Part shown: positions 22,693 to 30,644 of the stretch, in pieces
Position numbering within the stretch: the stretch's first letter is position 1
Layout of the letters: every line of letters starts with the position of its first letter
NCBI GenBank assembly: GCA_965660935.1
Contig: CBFIBR010000021.1
Coordinates: 1 to 36,372, forward strand
From: UBA1172 sp002457135
GTDB lineage: Bacteria > Pseudomonadota > Alphaproteobacteria > Puniceispirillales > UBA1172
Reading direction: 5' to 3'
Length of the DNA stretch: 36,372 bases
Translations under genes and position numbers: made by a program
The notes under the pieces: generated by a model
Databases searched by the model: none
Told to the model about the DNA's origin: nothing
The model's input: only the letters and a program-made list of their open reading frames with translations

Positions 22693-23367
22693 CTAAATGG
22701 CGATGGCGGCAACGATATGAATCCGATCCTGATTACCGCCGTTAAGGCCGGTATGATAACCCCGCGTGTCGGTAAAATAAACCGATCCGTCGGCGGGCAG
22801 GTGAGTGCAGTGATTGTTGACCACAAAGAGCGACCCCGGATTGCTGATAATCGGGATATGGATCCGGGGTTCAGGGTCACGGTGCCATGAATTGCAGTTA
22901 TAGGGAACCTTGCCCAGAACGCGCATCCGGCCAAGGGTAAATCGCTGTTTCAGCGCGTTGAACACATCCTCAAAAGCCGTGCCTGAAAAAATCGGGTTGA
23001 GCTCGGTATACGCCGCCTCATCCACAATGTCTTCGACGGCGACTTCCTCATAACGGTCATCAAGGCGGGCATAGTATCGGCCCGAAAGATCGGTTTCGGT
23101 CAACCCGTCTGCCCCCGGCCGCTGGTTGACGGGCAGAACCTTGAAAACATCCCCGTGAAAGGCTGTTTTTGCCAGCACCGCGTCAAGGTCGGCCTTGAGC
23201 CGGTTGAGGTCTACCTTCATTTCCAGCCTGGCAATGCCCGGTCCGGGAACGAATCCCGCCACGGTTTCGGTATCGGGCATGGTGTCGAGCCATGCGCTGA
23301 TCTGTTGCCGGTCCTGTTCGATGGTATCTGGAGATGTATCGGGGATGGTGTGTGGGGCGCTGTTCAT
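22693..23367 (-). CDS. Aspartyl/asparaginyl beta-hydroxylase-like 2-oxoglutarate Fe(II) dioxygenase
   Basis: A 224-residue protein whose C-terminal half matches the Asp/Asn beta-hydroxylase type of double-stranded beta helix. It has SWHRDPEPRIHIPI with iron ligands H162 and D164, the segment GSLFVVNNHCTHLPADGSVYFTDTRGYHTGLNGG with distal H205, and DRIHIV with R215 suited to bind 2-oxoglutarate. The N-terminal half is unconserved and acidic. It would hydroxylate a protein, peptide or small molecule; the substrate is unknown. Start ATG 23367 has AAGGAC upstream. It is a single gene, 31 bp upstream of ltaE on the same strand, so the two may share a transcript. Beta-hydroxy amino acids, the aldolase substrates, would be natural products of such an enzyme, but this is speculation. 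Confidence 0.78.
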   Translation of the reverse strand: MNSAPHTIPDTSPDTIEQDRQQISAWLDTMPDTETVAGFVPGPGIARLEMKVDLNRLKADLDAVLAKTAFHGDVFKVLPVNQRPGADGLTETDLSGRYYARLDDRYEEVAVEDIVDEAAYTELNPIFSGTAFEDVFNALKQRFTLGRMRVLGKVPYNCNSWHRDPEPRIHIPIISNPGSLFVVNNHCTHLPADGSVYFTDTRGYHTGLNGGNQDRIHIVAAIAI

Positions 23368-23392
23368 GGCGTTTGTCCTTCTTCAGACAAAG

Positions 23393-23406
23393 GTTGTTAC
23401 AACAAC
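23393..23406. promoter_or_regulatory. Small palindrome upstream of the dioxygenase gene
   Basis: GTTGTT-AC-AACAAC is a perfect 6-bp dyad lying 26 bp upstream of the dioxygenase start, between it and the terminator at 23437-23464. The position suits an operator in the dioxygenase promoter. The regulator is unknown. Confidence 0.3.
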
Positions 23407-23436
23407 TATGAAGCCATCCTCTCAAGCGTTGCAAGC

Positions 23437-23464
23437 AAAAAAATGCGCCCATTATGAGCGCATT
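23437..23464 (-). terminator. Rho-independent terminator of the cyclophilin gene
   Basis: On the minus strand AATGCGC and GCGCATT form a perfect 7-bp stem with a 9-base loop, with a run of T residues at its 3' side (seven A residues at 23437-23443 on the plus strand, two of them inside the stem). It lies about 44 bp past the cyclophilin stop. A second G+C-rich hairpin (GCCCCCG/CGGGGGC, 23487-23507) lies directly after that stop. Confidence 0.8.
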
Positions 23465-23507
23465 ATCATTGGTTTAGCCGCTATGGGCCCCCGCTATTAT
23501 CGGGGGC

Positions 23508-24014
23508 TTATTCCTCAACGCTGGCCTTGACGATCTGATCGGGTTCGGCGGGCGGCTGACCGGCGTTGATTGAATCCACCACATCCATGCCGTCCTCAAC
23601 CTGACCCCAGACCGTGTACTGGCCGGTGAGGTGGCCGCAGCCGTCATAGCAGATGAAAAACTGGCTGTCGCCGCTGTCCGGGTTCATGGAACGCGCCATG
23701 CCGACAGTGCCATTGCGGTAGGCGTAATCCGAAAACTCGGCTTTGAGTTTTTTGCCGGAACCGCCCATGCCGGTGCCGGTTGGGTCACCGGTCTGAGCCA
23801 TGAACCCCTCAATAACGCGGTGAAAGATCACGCCGTTATAGAAACCATCCTGGGCCAGTTCCTTGATGCGGGCAACGTGGTTCGGGGCGAGGGTTTCAAG
23901 AAACGCGATTTTGATCACGCCCTTGGTTGTTTCAAGCACCAGGGTGCCTGCATTGGCTGAAGTGGTCATGATAAAAAACGATACTCCGATCAGTGAAAAT
24001 AAAAACCGTTTCAT
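23508..24014 (-). CDS. Periplasmic peptidyl-prolyl cis-trans isomerase (cyclophilin)
   Basis: A 168-residue PpiA-type cyclophilin. The N-terminus is a signal peptide (MKRFLFSLIGVSFFIMTTSANA, cleaved before GTLVLETTKG). The catalytic core shows IFHRVIEGFMAQTGDPTGTGMGG with the key arginine, GTVGMARSMNPDSGDSQFFICYDGC and YTVWGQVEDGMDVVDSI. It speeds proline isomerisation during folding in the periplasm. The gene ends in a G+C-rich hairpin and a T-run terminator, so it forms its own transcript or ends the one from the TerC-family gene 80 bp upstream. Confidence 0.94.
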   Translation of the reverse strand: MKRFLFSLIGVSFFIMTTSANAGTLVLETTKGVIKIAFLETLAPNHVARIKELAQDGFYNGVIFHRVIEGFMAQTGDPTGTGMGGSGKKLKAEFSDYAYRNGTVGMARSMNPDSGDSQFFICYDGCGHLTGQYTVWGQVEDGMDVVDSINAGQPPAEPDQIVKASVEE

Positions 24015-24094
24015 GCTCTGTCTCTATCCCGGGTAAAAAGCGCAACATCCCGTCATGCCAAGCCTTTGGCCTGTCGTCAACATATCTGTTTGGA

Positions 24095-24712
24095 TCAGGC
24101 GATAAGGCCGGGGAATGTCCGGATCATGCCGTGGTAGATCATATCCATGCTGACCCAGAGGATAACCACCACACCAATCCAGCCGATAATTCTGTATTTC
24201 TTCAGCATTTCAGCGATCAGGTTGGCGGCAAAGATCATCATGGCAATCGAAAGGGCCAGACCGAAGACGATCACAAAGGGGGAATCCTTGCCCGCCGCCG
24301 CCACCGCCAGCACATTATCAAGCGACAGCGAGATATCGGAAATCACGATCAGCCATGCGGCTTGCAGGAGGGTCCGGGGCTTGCTGGCCTGTTCCGTATC
24401 ATCGTGGCCGTTGCCCATTTCGCGCAACTCCTGAACCAGTTTCCATGTGATGTAGAGCAGCAGCGCCCCGCCAACAATCTGAAGCCATGGCAGCTCAAGC
24501 AGCCAGACCACCATCAGGGCAAAGATGATCCGCAAGACCACCGCCGCGCCAATACCGATGGCAATCGCCTTTTTGCGCTGCGCTGTCGGCAGTCCGGCCG
24601 CGGCAATCCCGATAACGATAGCGTTGTCGGCAGAAAAGATAAGATCAATAACGATAACCTGAATAAACGCCAGAAAATCAAAATTTTCTGGGTTTAGTAG
24701 CGAATCAATCAT
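24095..24712 (-). CDS. TerC/YjbE-family integral membrane protein
   Basis: About 205 residues with six to seven hydrophobic helices. The paired acidic motifs of TerC proteins are present: DLIFSADNAIVIGIAAAGLP in the first half and ISDISLSLDNVLAVAAAG in the second. A cytoplasmic loop with histidines and acids (ELREMGNGHDDTEQ) separates the halves. Relatives (Alx, YkoY, YceF) are linked to manganese export or metalation of secreted proteins, so a metal-transport role is likely but unproven. ATG 24712 is chosen because AAGGAG sits just upstream; a longer frame from 24772 has no conserved sequence. The ribosome site lies in a potential hairpin. Confidence 0.85.
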   Translation of the reverse strand: MIDSLLNPENFDFLAFIQVIVIDLIFSADNAIVIGIAAAGLPTAQRKKAIAIGIGAAVVLRIIFALMVVWLLELPWLQIVGGALLLYITWKLVQELREMGNGHDDTEQASKPRTLLQAAWLIVISDISLSLDNVLAVAAAGKDSPFVIVFGLALSIAMMIFAANLIAEMLKKYRIIGWIGVVVILWVSMDMIYHGMIRTFPGLIA

Positions 24713-24760
24713 CGGGCATCTCCTTGACGATAGTGGACTTATTCCAGAGATGAATGCCCG
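24713..24760 (-). promoter_or_regulatory. Potential ribosome-site-sequestering hairpin in the terC-like leader
   Basis: In the mRNA, CGGGCAU (24754-24760) can pair with AUGCCCG (24713-24719) directly before the start codon, and CAUCUC (24747-24752) can pair with GAGAUG (24717-24722), which includes part of the Shine-Dalgarno GGAG. The two pairings compete for the same bases. TerC-family genes are often controlled by the yybP-ykoY manganese riboswitch, but its consensus core is not recognised here. Confidence 0.4.
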
Positions 24761-24826
24761 TGGCAACTGCAATCATCAGCAGGGCGGAAAAATCGAATGA
24801 AATTTCTTGCATCGATTTCAAAAGCG

Positions 24827-24849
24827 TGAAAATAATGATTATAATTTCA
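24827..24849. promoter_or_regulatory. AT-rich imperfect dyad between the terC-like and XRE-cupin genes
   Basis: A 23-bp imperfect palindrome with outer arms TGAAA and TTTCA around a centre of ATAATGATTATA lies in the divergent 174-bp region, 38 bp before the regulator's start. It loosely recalls Fur-type boxes, and could equally be a promoter -10 region or the XRE regulator's own operator. Confidence 0.3.
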
Positions 24850-24886
24850 TCGCTAAAAAGGCGATCTCGTCATCATCGGGGGGTTG

Positions 24887-25501
24887 ATGTCGTATAACGC
24901 AGCCATTATCGACAATAGTGTTGCCACCGCAGCAACGCGCAGGGGTGACCGGTCATCAGGTCAGGTCGGGCATGATATCCGTGCCTTGCGTCAGGGCCGC
25001 GGGTGGACGCTGGCCGAACTGGCCGGTGAGATCAACCGGTCGGTGGGGTGGCTTAGCCAGGTGGAACGCGGCGCATCAGAGCCGAACCTGAGTGATATTC
25101 GCCAGATAGCCGCGCTGTTCAACCTGCCGGTCAGTTTCTTTTTTTCACATTCACCGCCCTCGCCTGAGGCTGATTACGTTGTCCGGGCCGGGGACAGGCG
25201 CAGCATGTCGGATGATGCAACCGGCCTCAACGAAGAATTGCTGTCGCCTGATCTGGGCGGTTCCTTTGAAATGGTACGGTCGATTTTCGCGCCGGGCAGC
25301 AAGGTTGCGGCCCCGGTCAAACGCGAAACCGAGGAAGCAGGGTATGTGGTGTCAGGCAGCCTGACCCTCACCCTTGATGATCATGTGTTTACGCTCAACC
25401 CGGGTGACAGCTTCCGCTTCGCCGGTGAAACCATGATCTGGGAAAACAGGGGCGACAAGGACGCGGTGGTGATCTGGATTATCGCCCCGCCTGTTTATTG
25501 A
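24887..25501 (+). CDS. XRE-family regulator with C-terminal cupin sensor domain
   Basis: A 204-residue two-domain regulator. Residues about 25-80 form a Cro/CI helix-turn-helix (GHDIRALRQGRGWTLAELAGEINRSVGWLSQVERGASEPNLSDIRQIAALFNL). Residues about 130-204 form a cupin (RETEEAGYVVSGSLTLTLDDHVFTLNPGDSFRFAGETMIWENRGD), which binds a small effector. PuuR-type regulators of polyamine, amine and amino acid catabolism share this layout. ATG 24887 follows a run of G residues. The gene lies 35 bp before the first dehydrogenase gene on the same strand, so it most likely controls the DMGDH-DMGDH-MttB module, with a methylated amine as effector (inference). Confidence 0.9.
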   Translation: MSYNAAIIDNSVATAATRRGDRSSGQVGHDIRALRQGRGWTLAELAGEINRSVGWLSQVERGASEPNLSDIRQIAALFNLPVSFFFSHSPPSPEADYVVRAGDRRSMSDDATGLNEELLSPDLGGSFEMVRSIFAPGSKVAAPVKRETEEAGYVVSGSLTLTLDDHVFTLNPGDSFRFAGETMIWENRGDKDAVVIWIIAPPVY

Positions 25502-25536
25502 GACTGCTTTCCCTGATGGAAAGCGGGCTGGAGTGA

Positions 25537-28086
25537 ATGAACCTTATGATTGATGACGAGGGTATGATGACTGAACAACCGAACAATACGGCAACCGCAG
25601 AACAGGTAAGCGCAGAACAGGTAAGCAAGGCAACCGGCACCCTGCCGAAAACCGCCCGTGTGGTGGTCATCGGGGGAGGGTCCGTCGGGGCATCGGTTCT
25701 CTACCATCTGGCCAAGATGGGATGGACCGACTGCCTGCTGCTTGAAAAGAATGAGCTGACCTCGGGGTCAACCTGGCATGCGGCGGGGAACTGCCCCAAC
25801 TATGTCGGGTCATGGACCATGATGAAAATCCAGTCCTATTCGACCGAGCTGTACCGCCGCCTTGGTGATGAAGTCGACTACCCCATGAACTATCACGTCA
25901 CCGGGGCGATCCGCCTGGCCCATAGTCGCCAGCGCATGGAGGAATTCCGCCATGTTCAGGCCATGGGCAGGCAGATGGGCATCGATTTTGAGGAAATGTC
26001 CAACGCGGATATGAAGGATATCTACCCGTTCCTTGAAACCCATGACCTGCATGGTGGCCAGTGGGACCCGCTGGATGGTGATATCGACCCCGCGCAGCTG
26101 ACCCAGGCCCTGGCCAAGGGGGCGCGTGACATGGGCGCACAGATCATCCGTTTCTGCCCGGTGACCGGGGTTGACCGCATCGGTGATGAATGGGAAGTCC
26201 ATACCCCGATTGGATCGGTGCGGGCGGAATACGTTGTCAACGCCGCCGGGTACCGTGCTGATGAGGTTGGCAAGATGTTTGGCCGGGATGTGCCTTGCGT
26301 ATCGCTGGCCCACCAGTATCTGGTATCGGAAAGCATCCCCGAGCTGACAGCACTGGAGAAGAAACTGCCGCTGCTGCGTGACCCTGACAGCTCCTATTAT
26401 CTGCGTCAGGAAAAAGACGGCCTGCTGCTCGGCCCCTATGAGAAAAACTGCCGCGCCCACTGGATCAGCGATGATGACCCGAGGCCGGATGATTTCTCTT
26501 TCCAGCTCTGGAATGAGGACCTCGAACGCCTTGAATGGTATATTGAGGATGCTTGCAGCCGTGTGCCTCTGCTCGGGACCGCCGGGATCACCAGGGTCGT
26601 CAATGGCCCGATCCCCTATGCGCCTGACGGGCTGCCGCTGATCGGCCCGATGCCGGGTGTGCCGAACGCCTTTGAATGCTGCGTCTTTACCTTCGGGATC
26701 GTTCAGGCCGGTGGTGCGGGTAAGCTGATGGCCGAGATCATCATTGAGGGCGAACCCGAAACCGACAGCTGGGCCGTTGACCCCCGCCGGTTCACCGATC
26801 ACGTTGACAGGGATTATTCCATCGCCAAGGCGATTGAAACCTACAGCCATGAATACGCCATGCATTTCCCGCAGATCCAGTGGGATGCCGGGCGGCCGGC
26901 CAAGACCTCCGCGCTCTATTCAACGCTCAAGGAAAAGGGCGCGGCTTTCGGTTCCTACGGCGGCTGGGAACGGGCGGACTGGTTCCCGCGTGATGGCGAG
27001 ACTGGACATCAGGCTGACAGCTATGATCGCCAGCCCTGGTTTGATGCCGTGGCCGCCGAATGCCACCATGTCGCCGAGCATGTCGGCGTGCTGGACCTGA
27101 GCGGATTTTCCCGGTTCGAACTGAAAGGCAAGGGCGCGCGCGCCTGGCTGGATGGCATGGTCACCGGTCGGATTCCGAAACCGGGCCGCATCGGGCTGAT
27201 CTATTTTGCCTCGGAAAAAGGCAAGGTGCTGACGGAAATGACCGCCACCTGCTTTGATGATGACCATTTCTGGCTGATCACCGGGGCCGGGGCCTATTGG
27301 CACGACCGTGACTGGCTGGTTCAGCATCTGCCCGAGGATGGCAGCATCACCATCACCGACAAGACCCGTGATCTTGGCACCCTTCTGGTCACCGGGCCGA
27401 AAGCCCCGGCGCTCATGGCCGAGATTTCAGGCAGTGCCATGGATCAGGCTTCCTTCCCGTGGCTGACGCATCAGGCGATCAAAATCGGTGATGCCGATGC
27501 CACCGCTATCCGCGTGTCCTTTGCGGGCGAGGCCGGATGGGAAATCCACCTCGCCATGGATCAGATGGTGACAGCGTGGGATGCGCTCTGGGATACGGGT
27601 GATGATCATGATCTCGGCTGTTTCGGGATGCTGGCGCTCGATTCCATGCGGCTTGAGAAAGGCTACCGGTCATGGAAGGCTGACCTAACCTCTGACTACA
27701 CCATGCTGGAAAGCGGGCTGGGACGCTGGGTCAACACCGCCAAGAACTGTGATTTCATTGGCCGTGATGCCATCAGGGCTGAACAGGAACGCGGGGTCAG
27801 CAAGCGGTTTGTGGCCCTGACCGTGGATGATCCATCGGATGGTGAGCCGTTCGGTGAGGCTGTCTACCTGTCATCGGTGCGCATCAATGATGTCGAAGCC
27901 GGTCTGGTGGTATCGGCGGGTTACGGGCATCGTGTCGGCAAATCGATTGCCTATGCCGTGGTTGATGAGGATGCCATGGCCGATGGCGGCACTATCGCCG
28001 TGACGGTGCTGGGGCGTGACCGCAAGGCCACCACGGTTGAAGGCGGCGTTCTCTATGATGCTGAAAACGCGAGACTGAGAGGCTGA
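25537..28086 (+). CDS. FAD-dependent dimethylglycine/sarcosine dehydrogenase-like protein with GcvT domain (copy 1)
   Basis: About 849 residues. The N-terminal DAO-type FAD domain starts RVVVIGGGSVGASVLYHLAKMGW. The segment SGSTWHAAGN puts H81 at the site that covalently binds FAD in dimethylglycine dehydrogenase. The FAO_M middle region contains GPYEKN and PYAPDGLPLIGPMPGVPNAF. From about residue 450 a GcvT-like aminomethyltransferase domain follows (GGWERADWFP, GVLDLSGFSRFELKGKGA, VSFAGEAGWEIHL, LDSMRLEKGYRSW), which would pass the methyl-derived C1 unit to tetrahydrofolate. It oxidatively demethylates an N-methylated glycine-like amine. The start is uncertain: ATG 25567 after GAGGG is an alternative. 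A perfect 15-bp tandem duplication lies near the N-terminus. Next gene 2 bp away. Confidence 0.87.
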   Translation: MNLMIDDEGMMTEQPNNTATAEQVSAEQVSKATGTLPKTARVVVIGGGSVGASVLYHLAKMGWTDCLLLEKNELTSGSTWHAAGNCPNYVGSWTMMKIQSYSTELYRRLGDEVDYPMNYHVTGAIRLAHSRQRMEEFRHVQAMGRQMGIDFEEMSNADMKDIYPFLETHDLHGGQWDPLDGDIDPAQLTQALAKGARDMGAQIIRFCPVTGVDRIGDEWEVHTPIGSVRAEYVVNAAGYRADEVGKMFGRDVPCVSLAHQYLVSESIPELTALEKKLPLLRDPDSSYYLRQEKDGLLLGPYEKNCRAHWISDDDPRPDDFSFQLWNEDLERLEWYIEDACSRVPLLGTAGITRVVNGPIPYAPDGLPLIGPMPGVPNAFECCVFTFGIVQAGGAGKLMAEIIIEGEPETDSWAVDPRRFTDHVDRDYSIAKAIETYSHEYAMHFPQIQWDAGRPAKTSALYSTLKEKGAAFGSYGGWERADWFPRDGETGHQADSYDRQPWFDAVAAECHHVAEHVGVLDLSGFSRFELKGKGARAWLDGMVTGRIPKPGRIGLIYFASEKGKVLTEMTATCFDDDHFWLITGAGAYWHDRDWLVQHLPEDGSITITDKTRDLGTLLVTGPKAPALMAEISGSAMDQASFPWLTHQAIKIGDADATAIRVSFAGEAGWEIHLAMDQMVTAWDALWDTGDDHDLGCFGMLALDSMRLEKGYRSWKADLTSDYTMLESGLGRWVNTAKNCDFIGRDAIRAEQERGVSKRFVALTVDDPSDGEPFGEAVYLSSVRINDVEAGLVVSAGYGHRVGKSIAYAVVDEDAMADGGTIAVTVLGRDRKATTVEGGVLYDAENARLRG
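25597..25626 (+). repeat. Perfect 15-bp tandem duplication at the N-terminus of DMGDH-like copy 1
   Basis: GCAGAACAGGTAAGC occurs twice without mismatch (25597-25611, 25612-25626), encoding AEQVS-AEQVS in the unstructured N-terminal extension ahead of the FAD domain. Confidence 0.93.
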
Positions 28087-28088
28087 AC

Positions 28089-30608
28089 ATGGCGCAACAA
28101 TCCCCCTCCCAGGAAGCCCCCTCCCAGGAAACCCCCTCCCAGCAGTTGCCGACACAGGCCAGGGCCGTGATTATCGGCGGCGGTGTGGTGGGCTGTTCGG
28201 TGGCCTATCACCTGACGAAACTGGGCTGGACCGATGTTGTTCTGCTGGAACGCAAGCAGCTGACCTGCGGGACAACATGGCATGCGGCGGGGCTGATCGC
28301 CCAGCTCCGCGCCACCCAGAACATGACCCGTCTGGCCAAGTATTCCCAGGAACTCTATTTCAGTCTTGAGGATGAAACCGGGGTTGCCACCGGGATCAAG
28401 CGAAACGGTTCCATCACCGTCGCCCTGACCGATGAGCGGTTGGAAGAGCTGCGCCGCAGTGCCGCTATGGCACGGGCTTTCGGGGTCGAGATTGATGAGA
28501 TCAGCACCGATGAGATCAGCCGGCATTACCCCGGGCTGAATGTCGAGGATGCCATCGGCGGTGTCTGGCTGCCAAAGGATGGCCAGGCTGATCCCGTCAA
28601 TATCACCCAGGCCCTCGCCAAGGGGGCGCGGATGCGCGGGGCCAGGATCATTCAGGGTGTCAAGGTCACGGGTATCCTGCAGGAAGGCGGCAAGGCCGTG
28701 GGTGTCGAAACCGAGGACGGCGTGATCCGGTCCGAATTTGTCGTCAACTGCGGCGGCATGTGGGCGCGGGATATCGGTGCCATGGCCGGGGTTTCGGTCC
28801 CGCTCCATGCCTGCGAGCATTTCTACATTGTCACCGAGGGCATTGACGGGCTGAAATCGAACCTGCCGGTCCTGCGGGTGCCGGATGAATGCGCCTATTA
28901 CAAGGAAGACGCGGGCAAGATCATGCTGGGGGCGTTCGAACCCAATTCCAAACCCTGGGGCATGAACGGTATCCCCGAGGATTTCGAATTTGACAGCCTG
29001 CCGGAAGATTTCGATCATTTCGAACCGATTCTCGAAAAAGCCGTGGATCGCCTGCCTGTCCTTGCCAGTGCCGGGATCCAGACCTTTTTCAACGGGCCGG
29101 AGAGCTTCACCCCCGATGATCGCTATATCCTCGGTGAAGCGCCCGAGCTGAAGAATTTCTATGTTGCGGCGGGGTTCAATTCGGTCGGGATACAATCGGC
29201 TGGCGGTGCCGGGATGGTGCTGGCCGAATGGATGGACAAGGGCAATGCGCCGATGGACCTGTGGGATGTTGATATCCGCCGCATGCAGCCCTACCAGACC
29301 AACCGCAACTATCTGCATGACCGGGTCAGTGAAACCCTGGGCCTGCTTTACGCGGATCATTTTCCCTATCGCCAGTTTGAAACCGGGCGCAATATCCGGC
29401 GGTCGCCGATCCACCACCGGCTGGAGCAGGCCGGGGCCTGTTTTGGTGAGGTCAACGGCTGGGAACGCGCCAACTGGTTCCTGCCCGAGGCCAGCCGCAA
29501 GGCGGGTGAGACAGCGCAATACCGCTATAGCTGGAGACGCCAGAACTGGTTTGATTACAACGCCGCCGAACATAAGGCCGTGCGGGAGAAGGTCGGGCTG
29601 TTTGACCTGTCCAGCTTTGGCAAGATCATGGTCATGGGCGCGGATGCCGAAGGCGTGTTGCAACGCATTGCCTGCAATGATGTTGCGGTCGAACCGGGGC
29701 GCATTGTCTATACCCAGTTCCTGAATGAGCTGGGCGGGATTGAGGCTGATGTAACGATCACCCGCCTCGACAGTGACCGGTTTATTGTCGTCACCCCTGC
29801 CGCCACAATCCGGCGGGATGTGAACTGGATCAACCGCCATATCCCTGACGGGGCGCATTGCATGGCGATGGATATCACCGCCATGGAAAGCGTCATGGTG
29901 GTGATGGGTCCCGAAGCGCGTGATTTCCTCCAGCCGCTGATCCCGCAGAGCCTCGATAGCGCTGATTTCCCGTTCGGGACGATGCAGGAGGTTGAGATCG
30001 GCTATGCCAGGGCGAGGGCGCACCGCGTCTCCTATGTTGGTGAGCTGGGGTGGGAGCTGTATGTCCCGGCCGATATGGCGGTGCATGTCTATGATACGCT
30101 GATGCAACGTTCGGCCGATCATCCGCTGATGCATTGCGGGCTGCATACCCTCGACAGTTGCCGCATCGAAAAGGCCTTCCGCCATTTTGGGCATGATATC
30201 TCCAGCGAGGATCATATCATTGATGCCGGGCTTGGTTTCGCTGCCCGCATCGGCAAGCAATCGGGCCGGTTCGGTGATTTCATCGGGCGTGACAGTGTCC
30301 TCCGCCGCAAGGAAGAGGGTGTCAAGGCACGCATGTTCCAGTTCAGGCTGAATGACCCCCAGCCGCTGCTCTATCATAATGAGGCCGTGATGCGGGATGG
30401 TGAAATCGTCGGTCATCTGACCTCGGGGAATTATGGCCATCACCTCGGTGGTGCCATTGGCATGGGGTATATCCCCTGCCGTGATGGTGAGACAGCCCAG
30501 GACCAGATCGCCTCACGCTATCAGGTGGATGTGGCCGGGCAAATCGTTGATGCCGAGATCAGCATCAAACCCATGTACGACCCTGCATCTGTACGAATGA
30601 AGGCTTAA
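28089..30608 (+). CDS. FAD-dependent dimethylglycine/sarcosine dehydrogenase-like protein with GcvT domain (copy 2)
   Basis: An 839-residue paralogue of the upstream gene with the same architecture: FAD domain (ARAVIIGGGVVGCSVAYHLTKLGWTD), H65 in CGTTWHAAGL as probable covalent-FAD histidine, FAO_M region (NGPESFTPDDRYILGEAPELKNFYVAAGFNSVGIQSAGGAG), then a GcvT domain (GLFDLSSFGKIMVMG, HRVSYVGELGWELYVP, LDSCRIEKAFRHFGHDI). The SGTTWHAAGL-type segment is closer to the canonical mammalian enzymes than copy 1. The pair may act on successive substrates such as dimethylglycine and sarcosine (inference). Its ATG is 2 bp after the copy 1 stop. The N-terminus carries three 15-bp repeats. Confidence 0.88.
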   Translation: MAQQSPSQEAPSQETPSQQLPTQARAVIIGGGVVGCSVAYHLTKLGWTDVVLLERKQLTCGTTWHAAGLIAQLRATQNMTRLAKYSQELYFSLEDETGVATGIKRNGSITVALTDERLEELRRSAAMARAFGVEIDEISTDEISRHYPGLNVEDAIGGVWLPKDGQADPVNITQALAKGARMRGARIIQGVKVTGILQEGGKAVGVETEDGVIRSEFVVNCGGMWARDIGAMAGVSVPLHACEHFYIVTEGIDGLKSNLPVLRVPDECAYYKEDAGKIMLGAFEPNSKPWGMNGIPEDFEFDSLPEDFDHFEPILEKAVDRLPVLASAGIQTFFNGPESFTPDDRYILGEAPELKNFYVAAGFNSVGIQSAGGAGMVLAEWMDKGNAPMDLWDVDIRRMQPYQTNRNYLHDRVSETLGLLYADHFPYRQFETGRNIRRSPIHHRLEQAGACFGEVNGWERANWFLPEASRKAGETAQYRYSWRRQNWFDYNAAEHKAVREKVGLFDLSSFGKIMVMGADAEGVLQRIACNDVAVEPGRIVYTQFLNELGGIEADVTITRLDSDRFIVVTPAATIRRDVNWINRHIPDGAHCMAMDITAMESVMVVMGPEARDFLQPLIPQSLDSADFPFGTMQEVEIGYARARAHRVSYVGELGWELYVPADMAVHVYDTLMQRSADHPLMHCGLHTLDSCRIEKAFRHFGHDISSEDHIIDAGLGFAARIGKQSGRFGDFIGRDSVLRRKEEGVKARMFQFRLNDPQPLLYHNEAVMRDGEIVGHLTSGNYGHHLGGAIGMGYIPCRDGETAQDQIASRYQVDVAGQIVDAEISIKPMYDPASVRMKA
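28102..28146 (+). repeat. Three tandem 15-bp repeats at the N-terminus of DMGDH-like copy 2
   Basis: Units CCCCCTCCCAGGAAG, CCCCCTCCCAGGAAA and CCCCCTCCCAGCAGT (28102-28116, 28117-28131, 28132-28146) encode a PSQEA/PSQET/PSQQL series before the FAD domain. The same period and similar position as in copy 1, but an unrelated sequence. Confidence 0.9.
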
Positions 30609-30644
30609 TGATCGCAATCAACCCTGATGGATGAGGCCAACGCC

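Noticed and set aside
24713..24886. yybP-ykoY manganese riboswitch upstream of the TerC-family gene
   Set aside because: The conserved core of that riboswitch is not recognised in the leader; only simple competing hairpins are seen.
25810..26865. 351-codon open frame on the minus strand opposite DMGDH-like copy 1
   Set aside because: Same reason: antisense shadow with low-complexity composition, whereas the sense strand carries a clear enzyme.
28053..30443. Very long (796-codon) open frame on the minus strand opposite DMGDH-like copy 2
   Set aside because: It is a shadow of the plus-strand gene in a G+C-rich region. The translation has no recognisable domain, while the plus strand gives a complete FAD-GcvT protein with conserved motifs.
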